A stretch of DNA of 64,000 nucleotides from Myxococcales bacterium (GTDB taxonomy: Bacteria; Myxococcota_C; UBA6777): contig JACKEL010000006.1 of the NCBI GenBank assembly GCA_020632975.1, positions 248,001-312,000 of the forward strand. The letters are read 5' to 3'. Below are positions 17,181 to 26,645 of this stretch, one piece after another. Positions within the stretch are counted from its first letter, which is position 1. The number at the start of each line of letters is the position of its first letter. Under the pieces are notes generated by a model. The model was given only the letters and a program-made list of their open reading frames with translations, had not been told where the DNA came from and searched no databases. Made by a program: the position numbers and the translations under genes.

Positions 17181-18941
17181 TCACGAAAGATCGGCATCAT
17201 CTCGAAGCTGTTGCAACGTCACAAGCACTTGTGGGAACAAGTCCAAGCTACGCAGCTTTTGGCGCAATGCGCGTTTGAGAGCTTGTGAAACAGCATCAAG
17301 ATTGCTTCGCAGAGGGACAGGGATCTGAAAAAACACATCCACCAAAAAGGCTGGCCACTCTTCATAAAGTTGTGGGGCAGAGGCCGTCACACCGAGGCTT
17401 TCAATCATCATATCGCCCACAAGCGAGCCTTGCGCATCCAATACAGAGTGGACAACCAACAAGCCATCTCGCGCGAGTTGTCGCCGTTGTCGCAAGACCT
17501 CAGACCCCAAAGGTGGTGCGTCAGGATGCCCTCGATAGACAAGTTCCCAGTCAACATGGCCCGCACGATCGACGCGTCGCTCGGAAAGCTGCAATCGCTC
17601 GCCATTTCGACAGACAAAGACATCTTCTTCTGCCAAGCCCGTCTCGACGGCAAGCTTTTTATGCTCCATCAAAAAGCGCTGTTCCCCGTGGATAGGGACC
17701 AAAGCACGCGGACGCAAAAGCTTGATCGCCATCTGCAAGTCACCGCGGTAACCGTGACCTGTCACATGGATGTTGTACAACGGCGGGTCCAAGATGTCGG
17801 CGCCACGGGCGATAAGCTGATCTTGCACATAAGATATCGAGTTTTCATTGCCAGGAATCCAACGCGCAGACCACAGGACCGTATCGCCTTGCTCGATACG
17901 CAAAGGCGGATACTCATCGCGGGAAAGCCTTGCAATCGACGCCATCGGTTCCCCTTGGGAACCCGTCGCAAGCACCAAGACACGAGAGCCTGGGAGCTTT
18001 TGCGCGTCATCCAAACTAATGATCTCGCGTTCTAGGAGATGCAAATAGCCAAGTTCACGGGCGATGTGAAGGTTACGATCAATACTCGATCCAGCGATTG
18101 CGATCTTTCGCCCGAACTGACGGGCCGCTTGGATCGCGATCCCCATCCGCTCCACATGACTTGCAAAGGTCACGAGAAAGATCCGCCCCTTCGTTTGTGC
18201 AAAGATCTGCTCGAAAGAAGGCACGAGACTCGCTTCACTCGCAGCAAAGCCGCGAACATGAACATTCGTGCTTTCCAAAAGCAACAAATCGACGCCCTCT
18301 TCGCCAAGCGCACCAAAACGCGAAAAAGCCCCACCACCTTTGTGATTGGGAGCAGAGAGATCCATCTTGAGGTCCCCAGAGTGAACGATACGTCCTTGGG
18401 GCGTTTCGATCACCAAAGCGCAAGCCCCAGGGATACTGTGCGGTACCAACACCCACTCAAAAGAAAAGTCGCCAATCTGATAAGACTTGCCAGGCTGGAT
18501 CACCTCGGTATCTGGGCGAACACCGCGTTCAGCGAGCTTGGACTTTACGAGTCCAATCGTAAAAGCGGTCCCATAAATAGGCCCATCAACGAGTGCAAAA
18601 AGCTGTGAGAGTGCTCCGATATGGTCTTCATGTCCGTGTGTAAGCACGATTCCTGTAAGGCTTGTGCCCTCTTGCGCCAACCCCTCAAAAGAAGGGTGAA
18701 GCTGTTGTGCACCAGGTGCATACACGGGATTGGGGAAGTTGACACCACAGTCGATCAAGATGCGTTGCGACCCCCAAGAGAGCAAAGTCGCGTTCATTCC
18801 GACCTCTTCGAGCCCTCCCAGAAAAGTCACATGAACAGGTGGCGCATCGTTTTCTGACAAGGTGTCATCTTCTGGATGTAGATCGCGTTTGAGCAAGATA
18901 TCCTCGGGTGATTGTGTCACGCGTACTTGCCACGTGCGCAA
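17181..18941 (-). CDS. rnj: ribonuclease J (MBL/beta-CASP nuclease)
   Basis: Zinc-dependent endo/5'-exoribonuclease in mRNA decay and rRNA processing. The signature LTHGHEDHIGA supplies His102, His104, Asp106 and His107. GGLEEVGMN at 42-50, HSGDLKMD, the beta-CASP part (GSSIDRNLHIA, ATGSQGEP) and PIHGEQRFL are all present. The 586-residue length suits RNase J with its C-terminal domain. The start is uncertain: the frame opens with TTG at 18941 without a good ribosome binding site. Downstream TTG or GTG codons could be used, which would shorten the roughly 37-residue extension before VTFLGGLEEVG. It is divergent from lon and probably in an operon with the pseudouridine synthase. Confidence 0.9.
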   Translation of the reverse strand: MRTWQVRVTQSPEDILLKRDLHPEDDTLSENDAPPVHVTFLGGLEEVGMNATLLSWGSQRILIDCGVNFPNPVYAPGAQQLHPSFEGLAQEGTSLTGIVLTHGHEDHIGALSQLFALVDGPIYGTAFTIGLVKSKLAERGVRPDTEVIQPGKSYQIGDFSFEWVLVPHSIPGACALVIETPQGRIVHSGDLKMDLSAPNHKGGGAFSRFGALGEEGVDLLLLESTNVHVRGFAASEASLVPSFEQIFAQTKGRIFLVTFASHVERMGIAIQAARQFGRKIAIAGSSIDRNLHIARELGYLHLLEREIISLDDAQKLPGSRVLVLATGSQGEPMASIARLSRDEYPPLRIEQGDTVLWSARWIPGNENSISYVQDQLIARGADILDPPLYNIHVTGHGYRGDLQMAIKLLRPRALVPIHGEQRFLMEHKKLAVETGLAEEDVFVCRNGERLQLSERRVDRAGHVDWELVYRGHPDAPPLGSEVLRQRRQLARDGLLVVHSVLDAQGSLVGDMMIESLGVTASAPQLYEEWPAFLVDVFFQIPVPLRSNLDAVSQALKRALRQKLRSLDLFPQVLVTLQQLRDDADLS

Positions 18942-19075
18942 GGGTGATTAGATCATCGTGTCTCGCCGCAGTGACGCTTTCGAGAAGCATCCTGCCTTCT
19001 TCCCCCCTTTGGTTGGGGAGGATCGAGTCAAACTAGCCTTCTTTTGGAGGCATCTCCATCCCAGAAGGAGCAAGC

Positions 19076-21880
19076 ATGGCGAAGAAAAAAAAGAAACTTG
19101 AGGCCCCCATCGAAGAAACCTTGGATGTTTCCAACACAGATGTAGAGACCGCAGAAACCAAAGACGTAGAGACCGCGGAAACTCAGGCGCCCCAAGCAAA
19201 GGACAACATACAGCATCAAGACGATGCACAAAGTAGCACCCATCCGCAAGAGCCTTCCGAGAAAAAGGAAGAGAAATCTATCTTAGAAGAACAGCCCGAA
19301 CACATCGATGTAACCTCGGATGATGTGATCGAGCCTGAGATACTAGACCCGTCGATGCGTACGCTCTCAGGAGAGTGGCGACTGCGCGAAGACGAACCAC
19401 TCGATGTAGATGAAGACGGCGACATCATCGAAGCGCCGCGTTCGGTCGTACCAGCCGATCAGCCCCCGAGTAACCTCTTTGTGCTTCCTCTCCAAGACGA
19501 AGTGCTTTTTCCAGGCATGATCTTGCCCGTTGCTCTCCCACAAGGACCGCTACGCGAGATCATCACACAGGCCGAACAACAGCGCTTTATCGCGATCTTT
19601 TCCCAGAAAAAAGATCCAGACAGAGATATCGCACAACCCCTCGGTGTCAACGATCTTCACCCTGTGGGGACAGTTGCGCGTTTGATGCAAGTCATGCAAC
19701 TGCCCAATGGGGTCATCACCGCGCTGCTTCAAGTCGTCCGCCGCTGTCGCATCACCAAAGCCGTGCGCACACAGCCTTTTCTTATCGCAAAGGTCGCCCT
19801 TTTGGATGATGAACTCCAAGAAGGCGAAGAAAGCGTCTTGGAAGCACTTTCTCGCAGTATCCGACAAAGTCTCCAAGAGGTCGTCAAGCTTTCGCCCAAT
19901 CTTCCCGATGAGTTTGAGCAGGTGATCCGTGGCATCGATATGCCCCATCGTCTCGCGGACTTCGTCGCTTCACACTTCCTCCAAGAGTTTCCCGCGCGCC
20001 AAGAGTTTTTGGAAACCCTCTCTGTTCGTAAGCGCCTAGAGACCGCGTTGAGCCTTCTGCTCAAAGAAGTCGAGATGATCCGTTTGCAAAAGAATCTCCG
20101 CGAGGAGCTTCAAGAGCGAACAGAAGCACAGCAGCGTGAGTACCTGTTGCGCGAACAAATGAAGATCATCCAACGCGAACTGGGCGAACAACGCGACGAA
20201 AAGGAACTCGACGCAGAAAAGTACGTCAAGCGGATCGAAGACGCCAAGATGCCCGAAGATGCTCGAAAACGGGCAGAACAAGAACTCAAACGTTTGCGCG
20301 TCCTTCCACCCGAAGCCAGCGAATACAACATGATCCGAGCCTACCTCGACTGGCTCTGTGATCTCCCATGGTCCCGCGAAGACAAAGACAAACTGAATAT
20401 CCGCCAAGCCCGCCGCATCTTGGACCAAGAACACTTTGGCCTAGAACGCGTCAAAGAACGCATCTTGGAGTTTCTTGCAGTACGCAAGCTAAAGCCCGAT
20501 CAACGCGGTGCAATCCTCTGTTTGAGTGGCCCGCCCGGTGTAGGAAAAACATCGCTGGGTCAATCGATTGCGCATGCGATGGGCCGAAAGTTCTTTCGCT
20601 TTTCGCTGGGCGGGATGCGCGACGAAGCGGAGATCAAAGGCCATCGACGCACGTACATTGGCGCGATGCCAGGCAAGATCCTGCAAGGTCTCGCGCGTGT
20701 GGGTACCAACAACCCTGTGTTTATGCTCGATGAGATCGACAAGATCGGAAAAGACTGGCGCGGCGATCCAGCTTCAGCGCTGCTTGAGGTGCTGGACCCC
20801 TCGCAAAATCACAAGTTCCTCGATCACTATCTCGACGTACCTTTCGACCTTTCGCGCGTGATGTTCATCGCGACAGCCAATGATCGCGATACCATCCCTG
20901 CGGCTCTGCTCGATCGTATGGAAGTCATCGAACTTCCTGGCTATATCCCCGAAGAGAAGGTCGAGATCGCCAAGCGTTATCTCTTACCTCGACAGCTCGA
21001 AGATCACGGCCTGAACAAAGGGATGGTGCGTATCTCAGCCCCTGTGATGCGCGATCTTGTCACACTCTACACACGAGAAGCAGGGGTTCGTAATCTCAAC
21101 CGCGAGATCAGCAAGATCGTCCGCAAAGTCGCGATACGTGTGGCCGAACACGAAGATGAGACACAAGCCCCCAAACATGCAGTGATATCCAAAAACAACC
21201 TTGAGCGTTATCTTGGACCACCGCGTTTCATCGGATCTCGTCTCACATCGCGGCCCACCCGCATCGGTAGCGCGGTGGGTCTCGCATGGACCCCTGTCGG
21301 CGGAGATATCTTGTTTTTCGAGACCACGCGTTTCGAAGGAAGCGGTCGTGTCGAAGTCACAGGACGCTTGGGCGAAGTCATGAGCGAGTCTGCACGCATC
21401 GCTCTCTCGTATCTCAAGTCGCAAGCCCATCGCTACCATATCGACCTAGACGCCCTCAAACGCACAGATATCCACCTCCACGTCCCCGCAGGTGCCGTCC
21501 CCAAAGACGGTCCATCCGCAGGGATCACCATCACCACCGCCTTGCTTTCTCTGCTTGGCGGCGAAGGTCAGCCTCCGCGCGGTGATGTCGCGATGACGGG
21601 TGAGATCACACTGATGGGTGATGTTCTTCCTGTCGGTGGTATCCGCGAAAAAGTCGTAGCTGCGGCCTCTGCGGGCGTGCGCGTCGTGATCATCCCCAAA
21701 CAAAACCAACTCGACTACGCCGAAGTCCCCGATCACATCAGGGAAAAGCTCACGGCTTACTTTGTCGAACACTACGATGAAGTCATCCCACTGGTCTTTG
21801 ATCAGCCCCTCACCAGCGCCCCCACTGCGACACCACGTCAAAACAGTTCTGTCCACGCCTCCTCCCAGAAAAGTTCTTAA
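19076..21880 (+). CDS. lon: ATP-dependent Lon protease
   Basis: Cytoplasmic AAA+ serine protease for damaged and regulatory proteins. The order is LON substrate-binding domain from about residue 131, Walker A GPPGVGKT (485-492), Walker B VFMLDEIDKIG, and the protease domain with catalytic Ser814 in PKDGPSAG and Lys859 in IREKVVAA. Residues 1-130 form an acidic, probably disordered extension (repeats of DVETAET, then Glu/Asp-rich), which typical Lon proteins of about 800 residues lack. The ATG has AAGGAG six bases upstream. The 134-base divergent gap to rnj should contain the promoters. Confidence 0.96.
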   Translation: MAKKKKKLEAPIEETLDVSNTDVETAETKDVETAETQAPQAKDNIQHQDDAQSSTHPQEPSEKKEEKSILEEQPEHIDVTSDDVIEPEILDPSMRTLSGEWRLREDEPLDVDEDGDIIEAPRSVVPADQPPSNLFVLPLQDEVLFPGMILPVALPQGPLREIITQAEQQRFIAIFSQKKDPDRDIAQPLGVNDLHPVGTVARLMQVMQLPNGVITALLQVVRRCRITKAVRTQPFLIAKVALLDDELQEGEESVLEALSRSIRQSLQEVVKLSPNLPDEFEQVIRGIDMPHRLADFVASHFLQEFPARQEFLETLSVRKRLETALSLLLKEVEMIRLQKNLREELQERTEAQQREYLLREQMKIIQRELGEQRDEKELDAEKYVKRIEDAKMPEDARKRAEQELKRLRVLPPEASEYNMIRAYLDWLCDLPWSREDKDKLNIRQARRILDQEHFGLERVKERILEFLAVRKLKPDQRGAILCLSGPPGVGKTSLGQSIAHAMGRKFFRFSLGGMRDEAEIKGHRRTYIGAMPGKILQGLARVGTNNPVFMLDEIDKIGKDWRGDPASALLEVLDPSQNHKFLDHYLDVPFDLSRVMFIATANDRDTIPAALLDRMEVIELPGYIPEEKVEIAKRYLLPRQLEDHGLNKGMVRISAPVMRDLVTLYTREAGVRNLNREISKIVRKVAIRVAEHEDETQAPKHAVISKNNLERYLGPPRFIGSRLTSRPTRIGSAVGLAWTPVGGDILFFETTRFEGSGRVEVTGRLGEVMSESARIALSYLKSQAHRYHIDLDALKRTDIHLHVPAGAVPKDGPSAGITITTALLSLLGGEGQPPRGDVAMTGEITLMGDVLPVGGIREKVVAAASAGVRVVIIPKQNQLDYAEVPDHIREKLTAYFVEHYDEVIPLVFDQPLTSAPTATPRQNSSVHASSQKSS

Positions 21881-22069
21881 CGAAGAAGTTTGCAACCTTT
21901 TCCCCACAAGCGATCTCTACACCCAACAAGAGCCGTTGAACGCAAAGAGGCGGAAGGCCCACATCAAGGACGATGTGGCCAAGTGAGACTTTGCGCTATG
22001 TTGTCAAACAAGGGTTACACAGCCTAGAAAGACAAAAGCACAAAGTACCTCTTGGAAGAAAGCAATCGC

Positions 22070-23821
22070 ATGGATCAGCGCAAGTTCCTGGCCTTTCTCG
22101 ACCTCAAATCCTACAAACGCTCCGCGTTCCTTCGGGATATCACCTCTGCTTGGGTGGTTACGTTCTTGGGGATTCCCCAAGGGATCGCTTATGCAGTGAT
22201 CGCTGGTCTTCCGCCAGCGATGGGGCTTTACGCCTCGACATTCCCGAGCATCGTGGGAAGTTTGTTTCGCAGTTCTCGACACGTCGTCACGGGCCCGACC
22301 AACGCAGTCAGTTTGCTGGTTGGAGGTGGGGTCCTCGCGATGCAAGGCGTCGATCCTGTGGTGCTCGGCGTCACGCTGGCCTTCCTCGTTGGGCTTCTTC
22401 AGCTTTCAGCGGGGCTTTTTCGACTGGGTGCCATCGTCGATTACATCTCAAGCCCCGTGGTCTTGGGATACATCACAGGCGCAGCACTTTTGATCGGGAT
22501 CGGCCAACTCCCTGTTGTGACCGCCACATCAAGCGGTCATGGCTCGCTCTTTGAAAAGCTATGGACATGGATACTTGGGCTTCAACACGCAAGCCTCACA
22601 GCCATCTTGATGGCGCTCGCTTCAGCGTGTTTGCTGCTTGTCTTACGAAGGGCCAACAAAAATATCCCTGGCGCTTTGATCCTTACCGTCCTTGCGACGG
22701 GTGTTTCTTTGTTTTTCGATCTTCGCGCACACGGGATGATGACCGTGATGGATCTTCGCCCGATCCCACGAGGCTTTCCGCCCCTTTCGCTGCCCGATCT
22801 GGCTTTGCTGACAAAGCTGTTGCCCTTGGCGGTCGCGTGTGCGGTCCTCTCGCTTGTCGAATCAAGCGCGGTGGGTCGTGCGTTGGCCGCTCAGTCAGGC
22901 CAACGCTTGGAGATGTCCACGGAGTTTGCAGGACAAGGACTCGCCAACATCGTCGCAGCGGTAAGCAGCGGTTATCCAACAAGCGGTAGTCCCTCGCGTT
23001 CAGCGCTCAACCTAAAAAGTGGCGCAGAAACGCGACTCTCCGCAGCCCTCAGTGGCGTGTTTATGTTGGTGGTGTTGGTGCTCCTAGGGCCACTCGCGAA
23101 TGCGATGCCACTTGCAGCCCTCGCGGGTCTCATCTTGGTCGTAGCCATCGACCTGATCGACCTGCGTAAGATCCGCACAGTGATGCGAAGCGGTTTCTCT
23201 GATCGAGCGGCCTTCCTCGCTACGCTCTTTGGAACGTGGGTGATGCCCCTCGATCAAGCCATCTACCTTGGTGTCGGGATCTCTCTGCTGCTTTTCCTGC
23301 GAAAAGCGCGGTTCCTTGTGATCACCCCCATCACTGTCGATGAACAACGCCGCTTCGCTGAAAACTGCGAAGAACATCAGCCTTTCTGCCGCTCTATCCG
23401 TGTCCTTGACATCGAAGGACGCCTGTTCTTTGGCGTCGAAGGAGAACTTCAACTCGCGCTTGATGAGGTCCTAGAAGACCCACAGATCCGCGTGTTGCTT
23501 CTCCGCCTAAAACGCACGCAAGGTCTCGACATCACTGTCGCGAACTTGCTTCAAGCCACCGCGGAACGACTTCGACGAGAAGGCCGAACCTTGGTGCTTG
23601 CAGGGCTTCGACAAGATGCCCTCCAACTTCTTCGAACAGTCGGTATCCTCGAAGATATCGGCGAAGAAAATGTCTTTGCTAGCCAGTCACAATGGTTTGC
23701 AGCCATGGACAAAGCCTTACAACATGCCTGTGAACTTGTGGCACGCGAAGGCTGCGAAGACTGCCCACTCCATACGTACTTACAAAACGACTCGCGGGAG
23801 CCACCCCAAACAACGCATTGA
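22070..23821 (+). CDS. SulP-family anion transporter with STAS domain
   Basis: Inner-membrane sulfate or other anion transporter of 583 residues. The SulP signature region is clear near the start (GIPQGIAYAVIAGLPPAMGLYAS, then SSRHVVTGPTNA), with about 10-14 hydrophobic helices to residue 435. A C-terminal cytoplasmic STAS domain follows at about 450-560 (SIRVLDIEGRLFFGVEGEL ... GLRQDALQLLRTVGILEDIG). The ATG at 22070 is chosen over an in-frame TTG at 22052; GAAAG lies seven bases upstream. The next gene, a persulfide-dioxygenase-like protein, starts 45 bases downstream, which suggests a role in moving sulfate, sulfite or thiosulfate. Bicarbonate is an alternative substrate. Confidence 0.9.
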   Translation: MDQRKFLAFLDLKSYKRSAFLRDITSAWVVTFLGIPQGIAYAVIAGLPPAMGLYASTFPSIVGSLFRSSRHVVTGPTNAVSLLVGGGVLAMQGVDPVVLGVTLAFLVGLLQLSAGLFRLGAIVDYISSPVVLGYITGAALLIGIGQLPVVTATSSGHGSLFEKLWTWILGLQHASLTAILMALASACLLLVLRRANKNIPGALILTVLATGVSLFFDLRAHGMMTVMDLRPIPRGFPPLSLPDLALLTKLLPLAVACAVLSLVESSAVGRALAAQSGQRLEMSTEFAGQGLANIVAAVSSGYPTSGSPSRSALNLKSGAETRLSAALSGVFMLVVLVLLGPLANAMPLAALAGLILVVAIDLIDLRKIRTVMRSGFSDRAAFLATLFGTWVMPLDQAIYLGVGISLLLFLRKARFLVITPITVDEQRRFAENCEEHQPFCRSIRVLDIEGRLFFGVEGELQLALDEVLEDPQIRVLLLRLKRTQGLDITVANLLQATAERLRREGRTLVLAGLRQDALQLLRTVGILEDIGEENVFASQSQWFAAMDKALQHACELVAREGCEDCPLHTYLQNDSREPPQTTH

Positions 23822-23866
23822 CCAAAGCTGATGCGTGCAAACGCGAGAAGATAAGGAGATCTTTTC

Positions 23867-24766
23867 ATGAAAATCGAGACTTTTTACGACAATCGCACTT
23901 ACACGCTCACTTACGTTGTCTTTGACCCCGAAACCAAAGATGCCATCGTGATCGACCCTGTGCTCGACTACGAGCCCGCGTCCTCTCATATCTGGACAGA
24001 GTCTGTCGAAGTGGTCCTCAACTTCTTGAAAGAAAAACAACTTCATCTGCGGATGATCCTTGAAACGCACGCACACGCAGACCACCTCTCAGGCTCGCAG
24101 ATCCTCAAAAAACATTACCCTGAAGCACAGCTCGCGATCGGTGAACGCATCACCACAGTGCAACGCACCTTTAAGCAGATCTTCGACTTGCCCGAAGACT
24201 TTCCCACAGATGGACGTCAGTTCGACCTCTTGCTCAAAGATCGCGAGAGCGTCAACGTGGGCAGCCTCAGCTTTGATGTGATCTTTACCCCTGGGCATAC
24301 CCCAGCATGTGCCTCTTATAAGTTCGGTGATGCCGTCTTTACAGGCGACGCTCTCTTTATGCCTGACATGGGAACAGGCCGCTGTGACTTCCCCGCAGGA
24401 AGCGCACAAGATCTCTACCACTCGATCCACGAGCGCCTTTACAACTTGCCCGATGAGACCCGTATCTTCGTGGGACACGACTACCAACCAGGCGGACGTC
24501 CCCTTGCTTACGAAAGCACGGTCGCAGAACAAAAAGCGTCCAATGTGCAGCTTCCCAACGAGCGAGACGAAGCGACCTTTGTGGAGTTTCGAACCAAGCG
24601 AGACAAAACCCTTGCGGCACCCAAACTCCTGTTCCAAAGCGTCCAAGTTAACGTGGATGCGGGGAAACTTCCCTCACCCCATCCCAACAAGATCCGCTAC
24701 CTCAAGATCCCTGTGAACGTCTTCCGCCCTGAAGACGGCGGCGATCTCGAACTCCAAGACGTCTGA
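23867..24766 (+). CDS. persulfide dioxygenase-like metallo-beta-lactamase protein
   Basis: A 299-residue MBL-fold protein of the ETHE1/PDO group, which oxidises glutathione persulfide to sulfite with a mononuclear iron. Metal ligands are visible in THAHADH (His68, His70, Asp72, His73), FTPGHTPACASY, VFTGDALFMPDMGTGRCDF and FVGHDYQPGGR. The GTGRCDF and GHDYxPGGR blocks point to the bacterial type-II PDO/Blh subgroup rather than glyoxalase II. An AAGGAG lies eight bases before the ATG. It follows the SulP gene by 45 bases, so the pair likely forms an operon that detoxifies persulfide or sulfide and exports the oxidised product. No rhodanese domain is fused. Confidence 0.87.
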   Translation: MKIETFYDNRTYTLTYVVFDPETKDAIVIDPVLDYEPASSHIWTESVEVVLNFLKEKQLHLRMILETHAHADHLSGSQILKKHYPEAQLAIGERITTVQRTFKQIFDLPEDFPTDGRQFDLLLKDRESVNVGSLSFDVIFTPGHTPACASYKFGDAVFTGDALFMPDMGTGRCDFPAGSAQDLYHSIHERLYNLPDETRIFVGHDYQPGGRPLAYESTVAEQKASNVQLPNERDEATFVEFRTKRDKTLAAPKLLFQSVQVNVDAGKLPSPHPNKIRYLKIPVNVFRPEDGGDLELQDV

Positions 24767-24876
24767 TCCCACTCTTACTTCCCCACATCCCTTCTGACAT
24801 CCCCATCCAAAGCCCTACCGAGAAGCCCTCTCCCCATCGTATGCGCGGGAAATTTGCCACCCCTCTTGAGACTTGT

Positions 24877-24892
24877 TACCCTTAAAAGGGTA
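24877..24892. promoter_or_regulatory. perfect 16-bp dyad before the PBP4-type gene
   Basis: TACCCTTAAAAGGGTA is a perfect inverted repeat (7-bp arms, 2-base centre), 74 bases upstream of the carboxypeptidase start and 110 bases after the preceding gene. Compact symmetric sites like this are typical of dimeric repressor operators; no T-run follows, so it is not a terminator. The regulator is unknown. Confidence 0.4.
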
Positions 24893-24965
24893 TGCCTTCT
24901 TTATCCCTTGAAAGATCAAGGTGTTTTCCCACGCCAAAGACCAGCGAAAGGGCCTAGAAACAACC

Positions 24966-26510
24966 ATGGTGTCTCGAATCACCCGTCAACAAACAGGACG
25001 GCGTTCTCAGTGGGTTTTCTTCTCTTGCTTCGCGTTGATGATGTGCGTTGGCGGGTGGGATAGCTATGCGCAAGGTTCGCCACGTCCGGGCTTGCAACAG
25101 TTCTTGCCCAAGACGCCCCCCCCCAAGAAAGCCTCGCTTCAGGCCCTCCAACAGCAACTCAAGGCGCTGCTTCAAGAGCGTGGGTTGCGTGGCTCAAAGT
25201 CAGGTGTCTTGGTCACAGACATCCAAGGCAAGGTGATCTTTGCGCACAATGCAAAGAAGCTGTTTATCCCTGCATCGAACACCAAGATCTTCACCATGAT
25301 GAGCGCCCTCAAACACCTCGGTCCTTCGTACTTTTACGAGACTTTGGTCTATGGAGACAGCCCCATCGACGCAAAAGGCGTACTCAAGGGCAATCTCTAC
25401 ATCAAAGGAAGTGGTGATCCAAGCCTACGCTCTGAAGAGTTGTGGCGTATCGCCCAAAACCTCTCGAACCTTGGGCTTCGTCGCGTCACGGGCCGCTTGA
25501 TCTTCGACGATAGCTTTTTTGATCGAGAGCGCTTTGGCAAAGGCTGGAAGGATCACAACCACCATCGTTATCGCCCTTATGTCGCGGGCATTGGTGCACT
25601 TTCGCTCAACTACAACACACTGACGGTCATCCTCCGCCCTGGCCAAAAGGTCGGATTCAAGGCCATCATCGATGTTGATCCCAAAAGCCCTTACATCAAG
25701 CGGATCGTCAACCAAGTCACGACAGTAGCCGCAGACGGCCCCACCAAGGTCAAGATCAAGCTCAAAGCTCGCGGTAGCCGCGATGAGATACATGTCGTTG
25801 GCACGATCCCACTTGGACATGATGCCTTTTCCCTGTGGCGCCGCGTCTCTTACCCGGGTTGGTACACAGCCCACACCTTCGGGGAGTTGTTGCGCAGAGT
25901 AAAAGTCCGCATTGGTTGGTGGCCACGACGCGGCAAAGTCCCAAGCAAAGCCATCGAACTTTACAAACACACTTCGCCTTCTTTGAGCATCCTTCTCCAA
26001 ACCATCGGAAAATACAGCTCAAACTTTACTGCTGAGCAGGTCCTCAAGACCCTTGGCGCAACTCACAAAGAAGCTCCTGGAACATGGAGCAAAGGACTTT
26101 CGCTTGTGGCAGAAGATCTCCAAGCGTTGGGGATTTCCAAAGGCAGCTACACGATGCAAAATGGATCTGGCCTTGGACGTGGAAATCGCTTCTCCCCCAC
26201 ACACATCACGACAGTTCTTCGCTCCCAACTCCAAGATATCGCGCTGTGGGCGGAATACTTCGTCGCACAGCCCATCGCAGGACGCGATGGAACCCTGCGC
26301 AACCGCATGAAAAAAACCCCAGCGGCTGGGCATCTACGCGCCAAAACAGGAACGCTGGATGGAGTCTCTGCCCTTTCAGGTTATCTCTTTACCCAAGATC
26401 GCAGACTCTGGATCTTTTCGATTTGCATGAATGGAAAGGTCAAACACAACAAGGTCTTTCGCAAGGTTCAAAACAAGATCGGCGCATTACTCGCGGGATT
26501 TCAAGGTTAA
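24966..26510 (+). CDS. dacB: D-alanyl-D-alanine carboxypeptidase/endopeptidase (PBP4, S13 family)
   Basis: Periplasmic penicillin-binding protein that trims or cleaves peptidoglycan peptides. A signal peptide (hydrophobic at about 14-32, ending SYAQG) precedes the domain. All three active-site motifs are intact: SNTK (Ser104, Lys107), SSN (351-353) and KTG (460-462). The wide spacing between SxxK and SxN is characteristic of class C PBPs (PBP4/DacB), which carry a large inserted domain. I chose the ATG at 24966; the frame opens upstream at a GTG (24921), but the signal peptide is better placed from 24966. The lytic transglycosylase gene follows on the same strand, giving a peptidoglycan-remodelling pair. 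Confidence 0.93.
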   Translation: MVSRITRQQTGRRSQWVFFSCFALMMCVGGWDSYAQGSPRPGLQQFLPKTPPPKKASLQALQQQLKALLQERGLRGSKSGVLVTDIQGKVIFAHNAKKLFIPASNTKIFTMMSALKHLGPSYFYETLVYGDSPIDAKGVLKGNLYIKGSGDPSLRSEELWRIAQNLSNLGLRRVTGRLIFDDSFFDRERFGKGWKDHNHHRYRPYVAGIGALSLNYNTLTVILRPGQKVGFKAIIDVDPKSPYIKRIVNQVTTVAADGPTKVKIKLKARGSRDEIHVVGTIPLGHDAFSLWRRVSYPGWYTAHTFGELLRRVKVRIGWWPRRGKVPSKAIELYKHTSPSLSILLQTIGKYSSNFTAEQVLKTLGATHKEAPGTWSKGLSLVAEDLQALGISKGSYTMQNGSGLGRGNRFSPTHITTVLRSQLQDIALWAEYFVAQPIAGRDGTLRNRMKKTPAAGHLRAKTGTLDGVSALSGYLFTQDRRLWIFSICMNGKVKHNKVFRKVQNKIGALLAGFQG

Positions 26511-26645
26511 CCAACGAACCCTTTGTCCTCCCACGGGAACCAAGCCGATCCCCAGATAGCATCTTCTGAAAAGCTCGTTTTGTGTCAGGAGATCACGAAA
26601 ACACGATCCCAACCCCAACGTTGGACAAAGGATCCCGAGACCACA

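Noticed and set aside
21956..21980. intrinsic terminator after lon
   Set aside because: GGCCCACATC and GATGTGGCC can pair with a bulge, but there is no T-run after it.
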